Positions 6,331 through 8,818 of a DNA stretch of 8,818 nucleotides are shown here, in pieces. The position numbers were made by a program, and so were the translations under genes. The stretch covers positions 1 to 8,818 of the forward strand of contig JAESSZ010000813.1 of assembly GCA_016763875.1 (NCBI GenBank), given 5' to 3'. The DNA is from Nannocystaceae bacterium (lineage in GTDB: Bacteria > Myxococcota_A > Polyangia > Nannocystales > Nannocystaceae). Each line of letters begins with the position of its first letter. Position 1 is the first letter of the stretch. A model generated the notes under the pieces. It saw nothing but the letters and a program-made list of their open reading frames with translations, had not been told where the DNA came from and did not search any database.

Positions 6331-8818
6331 ATGTTCTCCCGGCCCACGCCCCTGGCCTGCGTTCTGCTGCTGCCCTTCGTGCTGCTTCTCACGGTGTGCA
6401 CGAAGACCGAGGAGACGCCAGCCGAGGACGGAAGCAAACCCGAGGTCGCCGACGCCGGCCCCGTCGCGCTCGATCTATGGGCGGGCGTGCCCGCCCTGGC
6501 CGAAGAACCGGGTGACCTCGCGAGACACTCACGCCGCGACCGGGACCCGCCAAGCCCAAGGGAGTCGCCGAGCGCATCGAGCTTCCGTTCGAACCGAAGA
6601 AGGTCGCGGCAGGTCCCCCCGCCGCGGCCGCGAGCGAACTTGAGGTCGAGCGCTACGGTCCCGTGGGCCCGCAGGGTTTGGTCGGCGCGGTACGGGTCGC
6701 CTTCAACCAACCCATGGTTCCGTTGGCGGCCGTCGAGTCGCTGCGCACTAAACCGGTCCCGCTCACGATCTCTCCCAAACCCGCTGGCAAAGCGCGATGG
6801 CTGGGCACGCAGGTCATGGTCTGGGAGCCCGAAGGGCGCATGCCGTTCTCGACGACCTATGAGGTCACCGTGCCCGCGGGTGTTGAGGCCACGACCGGCA
6901 AGACGCTCGCCGCGCCCGTCAGTTGGAACTTCTCCACACCAACGCTCGCGCTCGAATCGAGCTCGCCGTACTCGGGGCAAAACCACGTCGCGCTTGAGCC
7001 AACGATCACGCTCGTCTTCAATCAGCCGATCGCCAAGACCGCGCTCGTGGGGGCGCTTGAGCTGCGTGGCAAAGGCAAACTCGCGGCGCTCACCCTCGCG
7101 GCCCCCCCCGCCACTTCTGCGTCCACTGACGAGACGGTCGCGTGGCGCGAGAAGCGGACCGTGCGGGTCAAGCCCAACTCGGCGCTGAGCCCCGACACGA
7201 CCTATACGCTCAAGCTCCCCCCTGGGACATTTGGCGAGGGGCCCGACAAGAGCGAAGCCCTGGTGTCCGTGTTCACCACCTACCCACCACTGCGCCTGTC
7301 GTACAGCGGCTGCGGGGCACAACTTTGCGGATCGAGCGGCGGCATTCGCATTGATGCCACCAACCGAATCACCGACGCGAAGGTGGACAGCAAAGTGCAC
7401 GTCATGCCGCCAGTGGACGACATGACCGTCACGGCGTCGTGGAACGGCATCCAGATCTCCGGCAAGTTCGAGGGTGGCGGTCGCTACACCGTCACCGTCG
7501 ATCCGGGGGTGGTGGATGCGTTCGGACAAACACTCGTCAAGTCGTTCAGCAAGACCATCAAACTCGGGCCGCCCTACGCGGAGCTAACCGCGATGACCCC
7601 GGGCGCGAGCCCGCGCGTCATCGAGCGCGCGGGTAGCAAAGAGATATCGCTGCGCGTGGGCGGATTGAGCGAACTGCAGCTGGAGGCCCGTGCGCTGGAT
7701 ACGGCGGACATCGGCGACTTTATGGACACGCGGCCTGTGTCCAGAGTGCTTGACTGGCCCCTGCCCGGCCACCCCGCGACCTGGACCGACACGTTGGATG
7801 TCTCGGCATCGCTCAAACGATCCGAGGTCATCACCGTCGACCTCGCCAAAGCACTGCTGCCCGGGCGCCATGCGGTCTGGCTCAGCGTGCGCTCCGAGGA
7901 GATCGACCAACGCGGATGGCGGCGACGCCTGGGCTACCACGGCCTGTTCGAGATCACAGACCTAGGAATCGCCGCCGCGCTCGACCGCGACAGGGGCCTC
8001 ATCCAGGTCACCAGGCTGTCGGACGGCTCTCCCGTCGCCAACGCCAGCCTCAGCATCCTGGACCGTCTTGGTTCCGCCACCTTATGGTCCGGAGCCACAG
8101 ACGACAACGGGCTTGCGACCCCCAGCGTCGGCAAGTCGAGTAACCCTGGGGTCATCGTCGCAGAAACCGAGGACGACATGGCTTTCGTCCGCATCGACCG
8201 CGGCGATCTGCTTGGCCGTTGGGGCTCGTCCTCCAAACCCAGCGATCAAGCGCGCGCGTTCATCTACACCGACCGGACCCCGTACAAGCCGGGCGATACC
8301 ATTCACGTCGCAGGAATCTTCCGAAAGGAAACCCACGGGCCGACCGGTGGGGTCGAGATGTGGGCGACAGACTTCACAGCGGCGTACGTACTCAACGACC
8401 CGCGCGGGATCGAGGTCGCCGCGGGCGACGTTCGCGTGGGCAAGTTCGGGACCTTTGCGGTCGACCTCGAAACGGACGCCGACGGCGGGACCGGCAACTA
8501 CAACCTGGACATCACGTTGGCCTGCTTCTTCTCGTCGGACCAGCATTTTTACCACTCGATTCCTGTCGAGACCTACCGAACCCCCGAGTTCAAGGTCTCC
8601 ATCGAGCGCCCAGAGTCCAGCCCGTTGATCTACGGCGACACGTTGACCGCGAACGTGATCGGCGAGTACTTGCACGGCGCGCCGCTGATCGGTGCTCAGG
8701 TCGCATGGACCCTGACGCGATCTGAGACCGGGTTCACGCCGCCGGGCGATGCCAACGGCGATTTCAGCTTCGGCAAGAGCCGCGGCTACGGCTTGGGGGG
8801 ATTCGGGGGATTCGGCCG
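6331..8818 (+). CDS. Large bacterial alpha-2-macroglobulin family protein (YfhM-like), frameshifted near the N terminus and cut by the window edge
   Basis: Bacterial alpha-2-macroglobulins are periplasmic, often lipid-anchored protease traps. The first segment, from ATG 6331, has a strong hydrophobic signal (residues 8-22) ending LLTVC (Cys23); Val at -1 makes the lipobox imperfect. An acidic linker follows. After about 6515 the good coding frame moves to the register starting at 6516, which stays open to the right edge. That body holds two SbsA/Big_5-like Ig domains (about 6666-6948 with VRVAFNQPM, and 6960-7287 with ITLVFNQPI). A CGAQLC cysteine pair lies at 7311-7328. The A2M_N macroglobulin motif YTDRTPYKPGDTIHVAGIFR is at 8262-8321, and VETYRTPEFKVSI, typical of the next macroglobulin domain, at 8565-8603. 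A Gly/Phe-rich stretch ends the visible part. The bait region, any thioester CxEQ and the C terminus lie outside. GTG at 6286 is a less likely start. It is one gene by content, but as written it cannot be translated through without a frame change. Confidence 0.8.
6516..6533 (+). other. Apparent frameshift (one base missing) in the alpha-2-macroglobulin gene
   Basis: The signal-peptide frame (codons starting at positions equal to 1 modulo 3) reads sensibly to AEEPGD. It then turns into Arg/Ser-rich sequence that looks like an out-of-frame reading (LARHSRRDRD onward). The body frame (positions divisible by 3) has a stop at 6513-6515 and afterwards reads LTPRPGPAKPKGVAERIELP and the A2M domains. 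The change must therefore fall after 6515 and probably before about 6534. Adding one base there joins both parts. No slippery heptamer suited to programmed -1 frameshifting is seen in this stretch, so a sequencing error or a real mutation is more likely. Confidence 0.7.
8775..8818 (+). other. Gly/Phe-rich low-complexity stretch in the alpha-2-macroglobulin
   Basis: The last codons of the window encode GKSRGYGLGGFGGFG, with GG(G/A)TTC-type units repeated (8796-8813). The stretch continues beyond the edge. It interrupts a macroglobulin-type beta domain just after VAWTLTRSETGF and could be a flexible loop insert. Confidence 0.55.

Noticed and set aside
6615..6620. Run of six C as the site of the A2M frameshift
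   Set aside because: The A2M body frame already reads well (KPKGVAERIELPFEPKK) for some 60 bases before this run, so the shift must lie upstream.
6286..7188. The 300-codon plus-strand frame starting with the A2M signal peptide, taken as a gene by itself
   Set aside because: Only its first 60-80 codons look coding; after about 6515 it becomes Arg/Ser/Pro-rich and overlaps the A2M body in the wrong frame.
6279..7529. Long open frame of 416 codons on the minus strand
   Set aside because: It is fully antisense to the A2M coding frame, His/Arg/Gly-rich without any recognisable domain, and typical of shadow frames in GC-rich DNA.
1..8818. tRNA, rRNA, CRISPR arrays, insertion sequences or a defence/toxin cassette
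   Set aside because: I saw no cloverleaf-like sequence, regularly spaced repeats, transposase motifs or toxin-antitoxin pairs on either strand by eye.

Overview
The window is GC-rich, densely coding bacterial DNA. The protein style points to a deltaproteobacterium-like organism, probably a myxobacterium (Myxococcota): several secreted lipoproteins with Ser/Thr/Gly/Asp linkers, a kinesin-light-chain-like TPR protein, a GspC-like PDZ protein and a large bacterial alpha-2-macroglobulin. The taxonomic call is inference from style, not from a marker gene.

Layout. (1) Positions 1-2333, minus strand: a TPR membrane protein (627-2333) is followed 33 bases later by a PDZ/GspC-like secreted protein (1-593, running off the left edge); the two look like one transcription unit. 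(2) Positions 2334-2549: a divergent intergenic region. (3) 2550-3413, plus strand: an unrecognised lipoprotein with one CxxCH cytochrome-c-type motif. Its stop lies two bases from the stop of the next, convergent gene. (4) 3416-6122, minus strand: sppA (signal peptide peptidase, long tandem form) followed by pssA (phosphatidylserine synthase), probably co-transcribed. (5) 6123-6330: a second divergent intergenic region, with a tandem 8-mer and two small hairpins in the sppA leader. (6) 6331-8818, plus strand: the N-terminal part of a large alpha-2-macroglobulin, cut by the right edge. Its signal-peptide segment and its body are in different reading frames, so the gene carries an apparent one-base deletion near 6516-6533.

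The shared theme is the cell envelope: synthesis of a membrane phospholipid (PssA), membrane peptide clean-up (SppA), and periplasmic or outer-membrane lipoproteins (A2M, CxxCH protein, PDZ protein). Nothing proves that they act in one pathway. I found no RNA genes, mobile elements, CRISPR arrays or obvious defence cassettes. The items most worth a second look are the frameshifted A2M, the orphan CxxCH lipoprotein, and the TPR/PDZ pair.
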